A DNA stretch of 64,000 nucleotides from Yoonia maritima (GCF_003003285.1 NZ_PVTP01000002.1:310001-374000), one strand, 5' to 3'. Shown: positions 26,309-36,075, counted from the stretch's first letter. The notes: generated by a model not told the origin, from the sequence alone. A program made the numbers and translations.

Positions 26309-28477
26309 TCAATCGTCGGTATGCGTCAACCTCGGGACGTCAGATGCACCTGCTGACCCGCGACCAGACAAAGACGGGTTTTCCATAAAGAAACGGTGGC
26401 AATTAAAGGCGAACTCGCCTTCGGGTATGATCGCACGGCTGAAACTGCCGTCTGCCGCCATCACCCAGCTTTGCGCGACGTCAGCCATATTCGCAGCCAT
26501 AACCTGACTAACGATCTGTGCCTTGACGGTGGCGTTCTTGATTTCGACCAGAGTTTCAACACGTCGGTTCAGGTTGCGGCCCATCCAATCGGCAGAGCTG
26601 ATATAAACCTTGGCCTTTTTCGAAGGCAGTTCAGAGCCATTGCCGAAACACACGATCCGCGAGTGTTCCAAGAAACGCCCGACGATCGATTTAACCCTGA
26701 TATTCTCAGACAGTCCTTTCACACCGGGGCGAAGGCCGCATATCCCACGGATCACGAGGCTGATTTTGACGCCTGCCTGCGATGCTTCATAAAGCGCATC
26801 GATGACGTCAGATTCGATCAAAGAGTTCATCTTTGCCCAGATCATTGCGGGTTTGCCTTCGCGCGCGTTATCGGCCTCGGCTGCGATGCGATCAAGCAAG
26901 GTTTGTTTCAGGCTTAGCGGCGAAATCGCAAGGTTTTCAAGCGTCTCTGGCTGAGCATATCCAGACAGGTAGTTAAAGACTTTGGTTGCATCACGGCCCA
27001 GCTTTGCGTCGCAAGTGAACAGGCTCAGGTCGGTATAAATCCGTGCTGTGATCGGGTGATAATTGCCGGTTCCAAAGTGCGTGTATGTGACCAGTTTGTC
27101 GCCCTCGCGGCGGACGACAGTGCTGATTTTCGCGTGTGTTTTATAGTTCAAGAACCCATACACCACATGCGCCCCAGCGCGTTCGAGACGGCGCGACTGC
27201 CGGATATTGGCTGCCTCATCAAAGCGGGCTTTTAGCTCAACCAAAGCGGTCACAGATTTTCCGTCTTCAGCGGCTTCGCACAGCGCCTCAACAATAGGGG
27301 ATCGCTTGGAAGTTCGGTAAAGCGTTTGTTTGATGGCGACGACATCAGGGTCGCGCGCCGCCTGTTGTAGAAACCGGACCACCATATCAAATGTTTCGTA
27401 CGGGTGGTGCAGTAGCATGTCCTTTTGCCGGATCGCCGCGAACATATCGCCATCGTGGTCTTGCACACGTTCCGGAACTCGCGGCGAGAACGAAGGCCAC
27501 AACAGATCGGGGCGCGAATCAAGAACCAGTTCGCTAAGATCCGCAATGCCGATCATGCCATCAACTTCGACCACCGCCTCTGATGTGACGTGGAGTTCTG
27601 ACATGATAAGCGTTTGTAGCGCAGCGGGTGCTTCGGCAGAAATCTTTAGTCGCACGACCTCGCCACGACGGCGGCGTTTAAGCGCGACTTCGAATTCGCG
27701 CACCAGATCTTCGGCTTCGTCTTCAACCTCAAGATCACTGTCACGCAATACTTTGAAGGCACAGCTACCTTTTACTTTATAACCGGGAAAAAGCTGCCCA
27801 ATGTGTAACAAAAGCAATTCTTCCAACGGTAGAAACCGATTCCCCTGATCTGTGGGAAGCGCGATGAAACGGTCGATCTGTGCAGGGACAGGTAGCAGCG
27901 CACGCAAACTGCGTTTATCACTGCTGCGTTCCAGTTGTAGGGCAAGCGCAAATCCTTCGTTCGGAATGAATGGGAACGGGTGCGCGGGATCAATCGCGAG
28001 CGGTGAAAGAACGGGAAAGACTTGTTCAAGAAATACATCTTCGAGGTAGGCGATGTCGCCGGTGCTTAGATCATTCCGGGTGAGCAGGTGAATGTCTTGC
28101 GTTGCCATCTCGGTTTGTAGGACGGTGAATACCGTTTGTTGACTGGCCATCAGGCGGCGTGCGTCGGCGTCGATCAACAGCAATTGTTCAGCTGGCGTTA
28201 ACCCGTCAAGGCCGGGTGTTACATTCCCGGCGTTCGCCAATTCACGTAGCCCAGCAACACGAACACTAAAAAATTCATCCAAATTTGCAGCCGAAATGGA
28301 CAAGAACCGCAGTCGCTCAAGTAATGGAACACGGGTGTTTTCGGCCTCTTCTAAGACGCGCCAGTTGAACCCAAGCCAACTGAGTTCGCGGTTTACAAAA
28401 CGCGCAGGTGTCGCCAGATCAATGTCTAGTTCGGTCGGGGCAGGAAACGCCCCTTCAAGAAAGTTTGTTGTGTTCAT
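26309..28477 (-). CDS. ppk1: Polyphosphate kinase 1
   Basis: PPK1 reversibly polymerises the terminal phosphate of ATP into polyphosphate at the membrane. The 722 residues show [20 protein letters not shown] at the N-terminus, [22 protein letters not shown] in the first PLD-like catalytic domain, and [19 protein letters not shown] near residue 470, which holds an active-site histidine. [14 protein letters not shown] lies in the C-terminal domain. The ATG follows AAGG. The gene sits between hdaA and ppx, 57 bases after hdaA; that spacer contains the palindrome TATCGCGATA (28519-28528), a possible regulator site. Confidence 0.95.
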   Translation of the reverse strand: MNTTNFLEGAFPAPTELDIDLATPARFVNRELSWLGFNWRVLEEAENTRVPLLERLRFLSISAANLDEFFSVRVAGLRELANAGNVTPGLDGLTPAEQLLLIDADARRLMASQQTVFTVLQTEMATQDIHLLTRNDLSTGDIAYLEDVFLEQVFPVLSPLAIDPAHPFPFIPNEGFALALQLERSSDKRSLRALLPVPAQIDRFIALPTDQGNRFLPLEELLLLHIGQLFPGYKVKGSCAFKVLRDSDLEVEDEAEDLVREFEVALKRRRRGEVVRLKISAEAPAALQTLIMSELHVTSEAVVEVDGMIGIADLSELVLDSRPDLLWPSFSPRVPERVQDHDGDMFAAIRQKDMLLHHPYETFDMVVRFLQQAARDPDVVAIKQTLYRTSKRSPIVEALCEAAEDGKSVTALVELKARFDEAANIRQSRRLERAGAHVVYGFLNYKTHAKISTVVRREGDKLVTYTHFGTGNYHPITARIYTDLSLFTCDAKLGRDATKVFNYLSGYAQPETLENLAISPLSLKQTLLDRIAAEADNAREGKPAMIWAKMNSLIESDVIDALYEASQAGVKISLVIRGICGLRPGVKGLSENIRVKSIVGRFLEHSRIVCFGNGSELPSKKAKVYISSADWMGRNLNRRVETLVEIKNATVKAQIVSQVMAANMADVAQSWVMAADGSFSRAIIPEGEFAFNCHRFFMENPSLSGRGSAGASDVPRLTHTDD

Positions 28478-28534
28478 AATTGCCTTATGTGCCGCAACTA
28501 TTGCGACTTTGTGACAATTATCGCGATACGGAGA

Positions 28535-29188
28535 CTAGTTGTCCAGCAAGTCAGCAGCCAGCGCCTTGTTGATCTTACGACCGCTGGTAAGCGCAGCATC
28601 ATCAAGTTGGTTCACAATGTCCGCTGCTGCTGCGAATGATCGTTCAATACGCGTCATCAAATATTGTACGAGAGCAGGTTTTGGCATCATCTGGCGATCT
28701 GCAAATAGCTTCATGATCAACGCCGACAATAGCGCGTCATCTGGGTTGTCGATCTGCGTTACGGTAGTGGCCTGCATCCGGCTGGCTAGGTCAGGCAAGG
28801 CAATTGACCAACGGGTAGGGGCGGTTTGTGCCGTCATCAACAACGTACCGCCAGTGTTGCGTAGGTGGTTGTGAAGATGGAACATTGCCTCCTCTGACGC
28901 TTGGGGCAGAATTTCCATATCTTCGACAATCACGAATTTAGCATCAGTTTGAAAGTCAGGCGCAAGCGATCCGGCATCGACTGTCAACGCATCCGTTTGA
29001 AACTGAAAAATCCGGGCGAGATGGCTTTTGCCGCATCCTTTGGGGCCCACGACGACCAGCTTGCGATCGGGCCACGACTGCGGGGCGGTTAGCATTGCAA
29101 ATGCTTGTGCATTCGCGCCGGACACGAAAAAATCGTTCGGCCCCAGCGCAACACCTGTTGGCCAGTTGAATGTAAGTTGATCAGCCAT
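28535..29188 (-). CDS. hdaA: DnaA regulatory inactivator HdaA
   Basis: HdaA binds the sliding clamp and promotes hydrolysis of DnaA-bound ATP, which prevents re-initiation of replication. The N-terminal ADQLTFNWP contains the QLxF clamp-binding pattern. GPKGCGKSHLARIF is a Walker A loop and FVIVEDMEIL a Walker B region; the C-terminus is short and lacks a DnaA DNA-binding domain. The 217-residue length fits. A longer frame upstream overlaps the transporter gene and reads as unrelated residues, so the ATG at 29188 is the start. It follows the AI-2E family transporter gene by two bases. Confidence 0.9.
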   Translation of the reverse strand: MADQLTFNWPTGVALGPNDFFVSGANAQAFAMLTAPQSWPDRKLVVVGPKGCGKSHLARIFQFQTDALTVDAGSLAPDFQTDAKFVIVEDMEILPQASEEAMFHLHNHLRNTGGTLLMTAQTAPTRWSIALPDLASRMQATTVTQIDNPDDALLSALIMKLFADRQMMPKPALVQYLMTRIERSFAAAADIVNQLDDAALTSGRKINKALAADLLDN

Positions 29189-29190
29189 GA

Positions 29191-30294
29191 TTATTCGTCC
29201 GTTGATAGTCCGCGATAAAGGCGTCCGCCTTTGTAGTGTTCTATCCCATAACGTGTCAGTACACCAATGACTGCGGCAACAGGCACAGCGACCAGCATCC
29301 CAACAAATCCAAACAATGATCCGAAGACTGACAACGCAAATAGTAGCCAAACAGGGTGCAGCCCAACCGAGCCACCAACCAGCTTTGGCGTTAGAATATT
29401 GCCTTCTAAGAACTGACCTAAGAAGAAGATGCCAGCAACAATACCAATCCGGAGCCAATTGGTTGTTTGTATGATTGTTTCACCATCAATGACTTCGGTT
29501 CCACCCCAGAACTGGAACAGCGCCAGCCCAACGGCAAGTACACCACCCACCAGTGCACCGACATAGGGAATGAAGGTCACAAGCCCGGCGATAAACCCGA
29601 CAATTAGTCCAAATTTGAGGCCCGCAATCATCAACGCGACAGCGTAATAGGTGCCCAAGACCAAACAAACCGTACCTTGGCCGCGAATGAACGATGCTAA
29701 TGTGCTGTCGATCTGACGCGCAAGCATACGCACCGTTTCGACGTGATCGCGTGGCAATAGATCGTCGATACGGGCTGTCATCTTGTCCCAATCAAGCAAC
29801 AGATAGAATGCGACGACAGGCACGATGACCAGCAAAACAACAACATTCAATAAACCAAGAGCAGAGCTAAGTACGCCATTAAGTAACTCTCCACCCTTTG
29901 ACTGGATGGCTTCGCCAATCGCCAATAGCTGTTTGTGTACGGTGCTTTCAGAATCGACAAGCGACGGAAACCGTTCGGTCAGCGTCGATCGCAGTCGGTC
30001 AAATAATTGGGGGGCTGTGTCGATGAGCTGCGTCGTTTGCGAGATCAACGTCGGGATCACGAGCAGGATCAATAGGATGAACAGTACTACGGCAATCAAA
30101 GTGATGATTGTGACCGAAGCGGTGCGGCTAAACCCAGCCGCCTCGAGCCGGTCCGCAATGGGATCAAAACAGTATGCAATCGCGCCACCCAACACAAAAG
30201 GAAGGATCACATCACCCAAAAACCAAAGCACGACGAGCATGACAACAGTCACGATTCCCCAGTATTTTGCTTGTTGTTGAACTGGCAGCGCCAT
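29191..30294 (-). CDS. AI-2E family (PerM-like) membrane protein
   Basis: This 367-residue protein has about eight hydrophobic segments and is an AI-2E/PerM-family permease. [28 protein letters not shown] at the start and [24 protein letters not shown] plus [26 protein letters not shown] in the second half are characteristic. Family members are linked to export of small molecules, and to sodium/proton exchange in some cases; the substrate here is unknown. The gene leads the leftward run with hdaA, ppk1 and ppx, a pairing with hdaA seen in other alphaproteobacteria. It diverges from proS. Confidence 0.9.
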   Translation of the reverse strand: MALPVQQQAKYWGIVTVVMLVVLWFLGDVILPFVLGGAIAYCFDPIADRLEAAGFSRTASVTIITLIAVVLFILLILLVIPTLISQTTQLIDTAPQLFDRLRSTLTERFPSLVDSESTVHKQLLAIGEAIQSKGGELLNGVLSSALGLLNVVVLLVIVPVVAFYLLLDWDKMTARIDDLLPRDHVETVRMLARQIDSTLASFIRGQGTVCLVLGTYYAVALMIAGLKFGLIVGFIAGLVTFIPYVGALVGGVLAVGLALFQFWGGTEVIDGETIIQTTNWLRIGIVAGIFFLGQFLEGNILTPKLVGGSVGLHPVWLLFALSVFGSLFGFVGMLVAVPVAAVIGVLTRYGIEHYKGGRLYRGLSTDE

Positions 30295-30465
30295 CTATCA
30301 CCCCTTGTTACTTACCTAATTAGATGCGGTATGGCGCAGGCCTGTGCAAGGGTAGTAGGCAAATTATCAGGCGATTGCTGGCCATTTGGGCACATGTCAG
30401 CGCTTGCGAGGGCCGCGTGCGCGGATTACACCCGTCCTAACCGAATTTCCAAGAAGGTCGATCCG

Positions 30466-31806
30466 ATGCGCATGAGCCGCTATTTCCTCCCTGTTCTCAA
30501 AGAAACGCCCCGCGAGGCGCAGATCGTCAGCCACCGCTATATGTTGCAGGCAGGCATGATCAAACAGGCCAGCGCGGGCATCTACTCGTGGTTGCCGCTT
30601 GGTTTCAAAGTGCTGCGCAAGATCGAAAACATCGTGCACGAAGAACAGGCGCGCGCGGGCCACATCGCCATACAGATGCCAACGATCCAGTCGGCGGACC
30701 TGTGGCGCGAAAGTGGCCGCTATGATGCCTACGGCGAAGAAATGCTGCGCATCAAAGACCGCGGTGGCCGTGAGTTGCTGTTCACGCCAACAGCCGAGGA
30801 ACTGGTGACTGACATTTTCCGTTCGCATGTTACCAGCTACAAAGACTTGCCGCTGACGCTGTACCAAATCCAGTGGAAATTCCGCGACGAAGTCCGCCCG
30901 CGCTTTGGCGTGATGCGTGGCCGCGAATTCTACATGAAAGATGGTTATAACTTTGACCTGACCAAAGAGGAGGCGCTGCACGCATATAACCGTCACCTTG
31001 TTAGCTATCTGCGCACCTACGAACGTATGGGCCTTCAGGCGATCCCAATGCGTGCTGATTCCGGTCCCATCGGAGGCGACGATACGCATGAATTCCTTGT
31101 TCTGGCGGATACTGGTGAATCAGAGGTGTTCTACGACAGCGAAATTACCGATTTGAAATTCGGTGATCGCGAGATCGATTATGATGATAAGGCTGCTTGT
31201 GCTGCTGTCATGGACGAATTCACCAGTCGTTACGCCCGTACCGATGAAACCCATGACGAAGCAGTCTTTGCTGACGTTCCTGAGGAGCGTCGTCGTACCG
31301 CACGTGGCATTGAAGTTGGCCAAATTTTCTACTTTGGGACTAAGTATTCTGATGCAATGGGTGCGCTGGTCGATGATGGCAAAGGCGGCAAAGTGCCTGT
31401 CCACATGGGATCGCACGGTATTGGTGTGTCCCGCCTTTTGGGTGCGATCATCGAGGCGAGCCACGATGACAAAGGTATCATCTGGCCCGAAGGCGTCACC
31501 CCTTTCCACGTTGGTATCTTGAACATGCGTACCGGCGATGCGGCCTGCGATGCAGCTTGCGAGGACCTGTACAAACAGTTCACCGCTGCGGGACTAGAGC
31601 CGCTCTATGATGACCGTGATGAACGTGCTGGTGCCAAGTTCGGCACCATGGACATGATTGGTCTGCCTTGGCGGATCACGATTGGACCGCGTGGCATCAA
31701 AAACGGTGTCGTCGAAGTCACCTGCCGCCGGACGGGCGAAGCTACCGAGATGCCCGCAGCAGAGGCTATCGCAAAGATCACAAAGATCTACGAAGGTATC
31801 GCATAA
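30466..31806 (+). CDS. proS: Prolyl-tRNA synthetase, alphaproteobacterial short form
   Basis: ProS charges tRNA-Pro. The 446-residue protein is the short type that lacks the inserted editing domain of E. coli ProS. Class II motifs are seen as [23 protein letters not shown] (motif 1 area), [22 protein letters not shown] (motif 2) and [16 protein letters not shown] (motif 3). The C-terminal anticodon-binding domain ends near [12 protein letters not shown]. Longer in-frame starts exist back to 30271, but the ATG at 30466 has AAGAAGG eight bases upstream and is the family start. A strong terminator follows. Confidence 0.95.
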   Translation: MRMSRYFLPVLKETPREAQIVSHRYMLQAGMIKQASAGIYSWLPLGFKVLRKIENIVHEEQARAGHIAIQMPTIQSADLWRESGRYDAYGEEMLRIKDRGGRELLFTPTAEELVTDIFRSHVTSYKDLPLTLYQIQWKFRDEVRPRFGVMRGREFYMKDGYNFDLTKEEALHAYNRHLVSYLRTYERMGLQAIPMRADSGPIGGDDTHEFLVLADTGESEVFYDSEITDLKFGDREIDYDDKAACAAVMDEFTSRYARTDETHDEAVFADVPEERRRTARGIEVGQIFYFGTKYSDAMGALVDDGKGGKVPVHMGSHGIGVSRLLGAIIEASHDDKGIIWPEGVTPFHVGILNMRTGDAACDAACEDLYKQFTAAGLEPLYDDRDERAGAKFGTMDMIGLPWRITIGPRGIKNGVVEVTCRRTGEATEMPAAEAIAKITKIYEGIA

Positions 31807-31833
31807 GCGAACACAGTACTTTGATGTGTTGGA

Positions 31834-31869
31834 ATGGGCGCGGTCCTTGCGGATCAGCGCCCATTTTTT
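31834..31869 (+). terminator. Intrinsic terminator after proS
   Basis: ATGGGCGC-GGTCC and GGATC-A-GCGCCCAT form a long stem around a TTGC loop, followed by TTTTTTC. It lies 27 bases after the proS stop. Confidence 0.85.
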
Positions 31870-31937
31870 CAAGATACGTTAACGGGTCGCGAAATCTCTG
31901 TTATGCTGCCCGAAAATAACATGTGTTGAGGCAGCAG

Positions 31938-31973
31938 ATGACACAGACTGATTTGACGGGATGCCGGATATGA
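31938..31973 (+). CDS. Possible 11-codon leader peptide before the DUF2937 gene
   Basis: A short frame MTQTDLTGCRI begins at an ATG preceded by TTGAGGC and ends in a TGA that overlaps the DUF2937 ATG as ATGA. The DUF2937 start has no clear ribosome site of its own, so translation of this leader may be needed to reach it. The evidence is positional only. Confidence 0.4.
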   Translation: MTQTDLTGCRI

Positions 31974-32578
31974 TCCGGGTGCTTTGCCTTGCAGGCGGGG
32001 TTGCTGGGGCTGCCGGTCTGTCCCAATTCCCAGAGTTTTCGCAGCAGTATCTTCAACGACTTGGTGGGCAGGTGGATGAACTGTCACGCCAAGTAAAAGA
32101 GTTTGACACGACCGCTTTGCAAGAGGGGCTTGGCCGCGAAGAAATGTTGGAAGCGATGGCGGCGGTTCCCTTGATGCAAGGGCAAGAGGCCATGTGGCGG
32201 CGAACCATTTCACGGCATACGCGACTAAGCGACAACCTCATTGCGCTGCGCGACGCGTCGCCGATTGAACGGATGCTCATGCCTCATCGCATGACAGACA
32301 CCGAAACCTTTCAGGCGGTTTGGCAGGATTTCATCCCTGCCGTTCCCGTTAGCACCGCGGGTGCCGCTGCCGCGGGTACTGGGTTTGTGGGGGGCTGGGC
32401 CGTTCTTGGCGCAGTATTGGGTATGCTCACTATGCCGTTTCGCCGTGCTCGGCCCAAACGGAAACCCGCAAGACCAGCGCCTGCGTTACGCGTTAAGGCC
32501 GATCCGCCGGTCCGTAAGCCGGAGCCACATGTTGAACAACAAAGCCATATTCGGCCACTTGCAGGAGCAAAGCGATGA
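31970..32578 (+). CDS. DUF2937-family membrane protein
   Basis: This 202-residue protein starts MIRVLCLAGGVAGAAGLSQFPEFSQQYLQRLGG, the conserved N-terminal pattern of DUF2937 with a membrane segment. A helical soluble region follows (VDELSRQVKEFD to FQAVWQDFIPAVPV), then a second membrane segment (GFVGGWAVLGAVLGMLTMPF) and a long basic, proline-rich tail. The function is unknown; the pattern suggests an inner-membrane protein with a periplasmic loop. I chose the ATG at 31970, which fits the family N-terminus, over the in-frame ATG at 31961. Its TGA overlaps the thuA-like gene. Confidence 0.85.
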   Translation: MIRVLCLAGGVAGAAGLSQFPEFSQQYLQRLGGQVDELSRQVKEFDTTALQEGLGREEMLEAMAAVPLMQGQEAMWRRTISRHTRLSDNLIALRDASPIERMLMPHRMTDTETFQAVWQDFIPAVPVSTAGAAAAGTGFVGGWAVLGAVLGMLTMPFRRARPKRKPARPAPALRVKADPPVRKPEPHVEQQSHIRPLAGAKR

Positions 32579-33285
32579 CCAAAGCGTTGATTACTTGGGG
32601 CGGCTGGGATGGTCATGAGCCCGATAAAGTCGCAGCGATTTTTGACGCAATTTTGCAAGACGCGGGCATCGAAACCGTTCTGGCTGGTAGCCTTGATTGC
32701 TTCGACGATGGTGACACGCTCAAAACCTATGACCTGATCGTACCCGTCTGGACGATGGGCGATCTTTCCCGCGAGGCCGCGACCAATGTCTCGGAAGCGG
32801 TGGTGCATGGAACGGGCATCGCTGGCTGCCACGGTGGTATGTGTGATGCGTTTCGTGCTGCGCCGCTTTGGCAATTTATCACTGGGGCTAATTGGGTCGC
32901 GCATCCGGGTGGTGACGGTGTCAAACATCGGGTGACGATTACATCTGATGATCCACTTGTCGCGGGTATCGACGATTTTGACGTGGCAACTGAACAGTAT
33001 TATTTGCATGTCGATCCGGCCAATAACGTCTTGGCGACCACCCGAACGGATGTCGTGACGTGGTACCACAGCCCGAATGGTGCTGTTGATATGCCCGTTG
33101 CATGGACCCGTGAATGGGGGCTTGGGCGCGTTTATTATAATGCGCTGGGGCATCAGGCGAACGTCATCTCTGGCGGCCCTGCGCACGAGATGTTACGTCG
33201 TGGTCTATTGTGGGCAGCGCAGAGTAAGGCAGCCTCAGCAGGGCGCGACCTTACCCCGCTTTTGAACACTGGTAACCACGGTTAA
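32575..33285 (+). CDS. ThuA-domain (glutamine-amidotransferase-fold) protein
   Basis: This is a 236-residue ThuA-like protein. It begins TKALITWGGWDGHEPDKVAAIFDAIL, with the conserved GGWDGH. It also has GIAGCHGGMCDAF, the position of the amidotransferase-like nucleophile elbow, and DMPVAWTREWGLGRVYYNALGH near the C-terminus, all typical of ThuA. ThuA proteins were linked to trehalose and other sugar use; their reaction is still poorly defined. There are no sugar genes around it. It is coupled by ATGA to DUF2937. Confidence 0.88.
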   Translation: MTKALITWGGWDGHEPDKVAAIFDAILQDAGIETVLAGSLDCFDDGDTLKTYDLIVPVWTMGDLSREAATNVSEAVVHGTGIAGCHGGMCDAFRAAPLWQFITGANWVAHPGGDGVKHRVTITSDDPLVAGIDDFDVATEQYYLHVDPANNVLATTRTDVVTWYHSPNGAVDMPVAWTREWGLGRVYYNALGHQANVISGGPAHEMLRRGLLWAAQSKAASAGRDLTPLLNTGNHG

Positions 33286-33321
33286 GCCGTATCGCGCACG
33301 GCACCTAGAAAAAGAGATTTC

Positions 33322-34578
33322 ATGACGTCTACTCGCCCATTTGCCAAATTCGAATGGATGATCGCTTGGCGATACATCCGTGCCAAACGTGCCGAAGGCG
33401 GCATCAGCGTGATGACTTGGATCAGTCTTATCGGGGTCACCTTGGCCGTTTTCGCCTTGATTGCGACGCTTGCTGTGCGGTCAGGATTTCGCGCTGAATT
33501 CGTTGATACCATCGCGGGTGCCTATGCGCATGTCACAGTGCAACAGCCGGGTGGGACCATCGACAATTACGAAGCCGTCTCGGCGCGTATCCTTGAGCAG
33601 GACCATGTCACTGACGTGTTTCCGCTGGTACGCGGGCAGGCGATGGCGAATGCATCTGGACGGCTGGGACTGGCTGATATCTATGGAATCAGGCTTGAAG
33701 ACCTTAAGGTTTCTGACGCCATCGTTGAAAGCGACCGTAGCTATGGCAACATCGACGATCTGCCCAACGGGATCGCGCTTGGCTCTGAACTGGCTGCGAA
33801 CCTTGGGGTGACCATTGGCGACCGGATCGAGATCACGACACGCTCTGGGGCGGCGACGCCCATGGGGCAATCCACACGGCGCAACGCCTACGATGTCGTC
33901 TATATCTTTTCGACCGGGCGCTATCAGATTGATGAGGTACGTGCCTATCTGCCTCTGGATGTCGCACAGTTTATCTTTAATCGCGATGGCGTCGCGGATG
34001 AGCTTGCGGTTCAGCTCGACGACATCACCCTGTCAGAAGGGCTCAAGCAACCCATCGCGGATGCAGCAGGGGCTGGCATGTGGGCTTTTAGCTGGGAAGA
34101 CCGCGTGCGCCGCTATCTGCGCGCGCTGACCATTGAAGACAACGTGATGTTCATCATCCTGTCGATCCTTGTGCTGGTGGCGTCGATGAACATCATTAGT
34201 GGTCTAATTATGCTCGTTAAAAACAAAGGGCGTGATGTTGGAATTTTGCGGACCATGGGGCTGACCGAAGGGTCGATCATGCGTGTGTTCTTTATCTGTG
34301 GTGCCGGGATCGGGACTGTCGGGACTCTTTGCGGCGTTGTGCTTGGCTGCCTGTTTGCCATCTACATCGACCAGATTTTCAGCTTCGTGAACTTTGTCTC
34401 GGGCGGGGGCGTTTGGGATCCTTCGATCCGTGGAATCTATGCTGTGCCTGCTGAACTCCACCTATCTGACGTTTTAAAATCAGTGTCGCTGTCGCTGGGG
34501 CTGTCTTGGATTATCACTATTTTCCCGGCGCGCCGTGCCGCCCGGATGAACCCAGTCGAGGCGCTGCGCTATGAATGA
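33322..34578 (+). CDS. lolE: Lipoprotein-releasing ABC transporter permease LolC/E
   Basis: This inner-membrane permease extracts mature lipoproteins and hands them to LolA. The 418 residues show the family layout: the first membrane helix after FEWMIAWRYIRAKRAEGGISVMTWISLIGVTLAVF, a large periplasmic domain (about 60-270), and three C-terminal helices, the first within MFIILSILVLVASMNIISGLIMLV. The cytoplasmic loop KNKGRDVGILRTMGLTEGSIMRVF contacts LolD. Only one permease gene is present, as in many alphaproteobacteria where one LolC/E-type protein serves. Its end overlaps lolD by eight bases. Confidence 0.92.
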   Translation: MTSTRPFAKFEWMIAWRYIRAKRAEGGISVMTWISLIGVTLAVFALIATLAVRSGFRAEFVDTIAGAYAHVTVQQPGGTIDNYEAVSARILEQDHVTDVFPLVRGQAMANASGRLGLADIYGIRLEDLKVSDAIVESDRSYGNIDDLPNGIALGSELAANLGVTIGDRIEITTRSGAATPMGQSTRRNAYDVVYIFSTGRYQIDEVRAYLPLDVAQFIFNRDGVADELAVQLDDITLSEGLKQPIADAAGAGMWAFSWEDRVRRYLRALTIEDNVMFIILSILVLVASMNIISGLIMLVKNKGRDVGILRTMGLTEGSIMRVFFICGAGIGTVGTLCGVVLGCLFAIYIDQIFSFVNFVSGGGVWDPSIRGIYAVPAELHLSDVLKSVSLSLGLSWIITIFPARRAARMNPVEALRYE

Positions 34579-35254
34579 TTTCACGCTTGAGGTCGCAGAG
34601 CTGACCAAAACCTATAACGCGGGAAAACCGAACGAAGTCCGTGTGCTGCAAGGTGTTTCGCTATCCGTGAAGCCGGGCGAGGTCGTTGGATTGGTCGCGC
34701 CGTCGGGGGCGGGTAAGTCAACGCTGCTGCATATTGCCGGGCTGCTGGATACGCCGGACACAGGGACGGTGACGATTGGTGGGACGGATATGACCAATCT
34801 GTCGGATCGCAAACGGACTGCCGTGCGCCGCGGTACGGTTGGATTTATCTATCAATTCCACCACTTGCTGCCTGAGTTTACCGCGCTTGAAAACATCGTG
34901 CTGCCACAGTTAGCCAATGGGGTAACTGAAAAGGCCGCGCATGCGCGGGCGATGGATTTGCTGGGCAAGGTTGGCATCGCAGAGCGGGCCTCGCATCGTC
35001 CGGCGGCGCTATCGGGTGGGGAACAGCAGCGGGTGGCGTTTTGTCGGTCGCTTGCGAATGAACCCGCGCTTTTGCTCGCGGATGAGCCGACAGGGAACCT
35101 TGACCCTGATACATCGGACCAAGTGTTTGACGCGCTGATGACGTTGGTGCGCGACACCGGGCTGGCGGCGGTCATTGCGACACATAACCTTGAACTTGCC
35201 GCGCGGATGGACCGACAGGTGCGTCTGACCGCTGGCGTGTTAGAGATGATCTAG
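34571..35254 (+). CDS. lolD: Lipoprotein-releasing ABC transporter ATPase LolD
   Basis: LolD supplies energy for lipoprotein release. The 227 residues contain Walker A as APSGAGKST (near residue 45), the Q-loop in GFIYQFHHLLPEFTALEN, where the LLPEF stretch is typical of LolD, the signature LSGGEQQRVAFCRSL and Walker B LLLADEPTGNLD. The start overlaps lolE by eight bases, so the two are coupled. The end of the gene overlaps an FNR-like dyad that probably serves the cytochrome gene downstream. Confidence 0.93.
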   Translation: MNDFTLEVAELTKTYNAGKPNEVRVLQGVSLSVKPGEVVGLVAPSGAGKSTLLHIAGLLDTPDTGTVTIGGTDMTNLSDRKRTAVRRGTVGFIYQFHHLLPEFTALENIVLPQLANGVTEKAAHARAMDLLGKVGIAERASHRPAALSGGEQQRVAFCRSLANEPALLLADEPTGNLDPDTSDQVFDALMTLVRDTGLAAVIATHNLELAARMDRQVRLTAGVLEMI

Positions 35255-35259
35255 ATCAA
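35246..35259 (+). promoter_or_regulatory. FNR-like box before the cytochrome c gene
   Basis: ATGAT-CTAG-ATCAA matches TTGAT-N4-ATCAA at all but the first base, and its core TGATCTAGATCA is a perfect palindrome. It overlaps the lolD stop, and its centre is 55 bases before the cytochrome ATG, allowing FNR activation from about -41.5. Confidence 0.5.
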
Positions 35260-35307
35260 TGTCATCCGTAGCAATACTGCTAACGTGATGAAAATAGGGA
35301 GATATAC

Positions 35308-35697
35308 ATGCGGTACTTGATGATGTTTGCGGCGCTTACGCTGGCCGCCTGTGTCGAGGAACCTGAAACAGGGGCAGAGATTTTCGCAACCGAATGTGCA
35401 GGCTGCCATGGTGCGAATGCACAGGGCGATGGGCCTTATGCGCGTGGGTTGGATACTGTGCCGCCGGACCTGACGACGATCGCGTCGCGCAATGGTGGGG
35501 TGTTTCCACGGGACCAAGTCATGAGCACCATCGACGGGCTACAACGCGACGCGCACTTTAGCGTGGCGATGCCGGAGTTCGGCGCAGGCGATCTGGGCGC
35601 GACCGTGATTGTCGAGGAAAACGGGTTGGGAACGCCTGTACCGACCAAGCTATTGCTGCTGACTGATTACATTGAGCTGCTACAGCGCGAAGAGTAG
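35308..35697 (+). CDS. Mono-heme cytochrome c lipoprotein
   Basis: This 129-residue protein has a lipoprotein signal (MFAALTLAAC) with a lipid-anchored Cys15, followed by a class I cytochrome c domain. CAGCH is the heme-attachment motif and the Met in VAMPEFG is the likely sixth ligand. It would be a membrane-anchored periplasmic electron carrier. A partner oxidase or dehydrogenase is not found nearby. An FNR-like site upstream suggests expression at low oxygen. It could be part of the lolED transcript as well, since only 53 bases separate it from lolD. Confidence 0.88.
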   Translation: MRYLMMFAALTLAACVEEPETGAEIFATECAGCHGANAQGDGPYARGLDTVPPDLTTIASRNGGVFPRDQVMSTIDGLQRDAHFSVAMPEFGAGDLGATVIVEENGLGTPVPTKLLLLTDYIELLQREE

Positions 35698-35717
35698 GGC
35701 TGCTTTTGTCAGCGTGC

Positions 35718-35735
35718 GGTGGGTTGAAACCCACC
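35718..35735. repeat. GGTGGGTT-GA-AACCCACC hairpin (repeat copy 1)
   Basis: A perfect 8-base-pair inverted repeat 20 bases after the cytochrome gene, followed by CTACG. Related copies lie at 44356-44375 and 54046-54064, each just outside a gene. It may act as a terminator or RNA end protector. Confidence 0.6.
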
Positions 35736-35911
35736 CTACGGGGCGGGGCTGCGAATCATAGGTTAACGCCTTTGTTTTAAGGGTTTTTGGGCTGTCGGCA
35801 TCACGTCGGATTTGCGTCGGCAAAGCGTCGGACATGTGTGGGGCGTTGGCCGGGTTAACGGCGCGTGCGATGGAGTGGTTTGGTCTGATCCACGTCCCGC
35901 CTGGCATCGCC

Positions 35912-35978
35912 GGGCAGCGCCCGGACCTCCCCCATGGGGAGGGCGCTTCGCACCCACCCCGAGGTCCAAGCGCTGCCC
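35912..35978. repeat. 67-base REP-like inverted repeat
   Basis: GGGCAGCGC-CC-GGACCTC at the left pairs with GAGGTCC-AA-GCGCTGCCC at the right, 16 pairs in all. Between them is a smaller inverted region, including CCCCATGGGG and GGGCGCTTCGCACCC. It lies in the 378-base gene-free stretch 35698-36075, whose remainder shows no gene. It looks like a mobile or REP/BIME-type intergenic element. Confidence 0.65.
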
Positions 35979-36075
35979 TGTATTGGTATTCGTGATGGTA
36001 CAAGGTTGTATGCCTGTGTAGTCACAAATGTTTCTGAAACCCACGGCACAGGCAAGTATGCAACCTAGGATTCAG

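Noticed and set aside
29189-29458. A 90-residue N-terminal extension of HdaA
   Set aside because: It overlaps the AI-2E family gene in another frame and is rich in Trp and Cys; the clamp-binding motif directly follows the ATG at 29188.
32311-33186. A 291-codon open frame antisense to the DUF2937 and ThuA genes
   Set aside because: Both sense genes match known families with overlapping starts and stops; the antisense frame has no domain.
35718-35978. CRISPR-like repeats in the 35.7-36.0 kb gap
   Set aside because: There are inverted repeats but no regularly spaced direct repeats or spacers.
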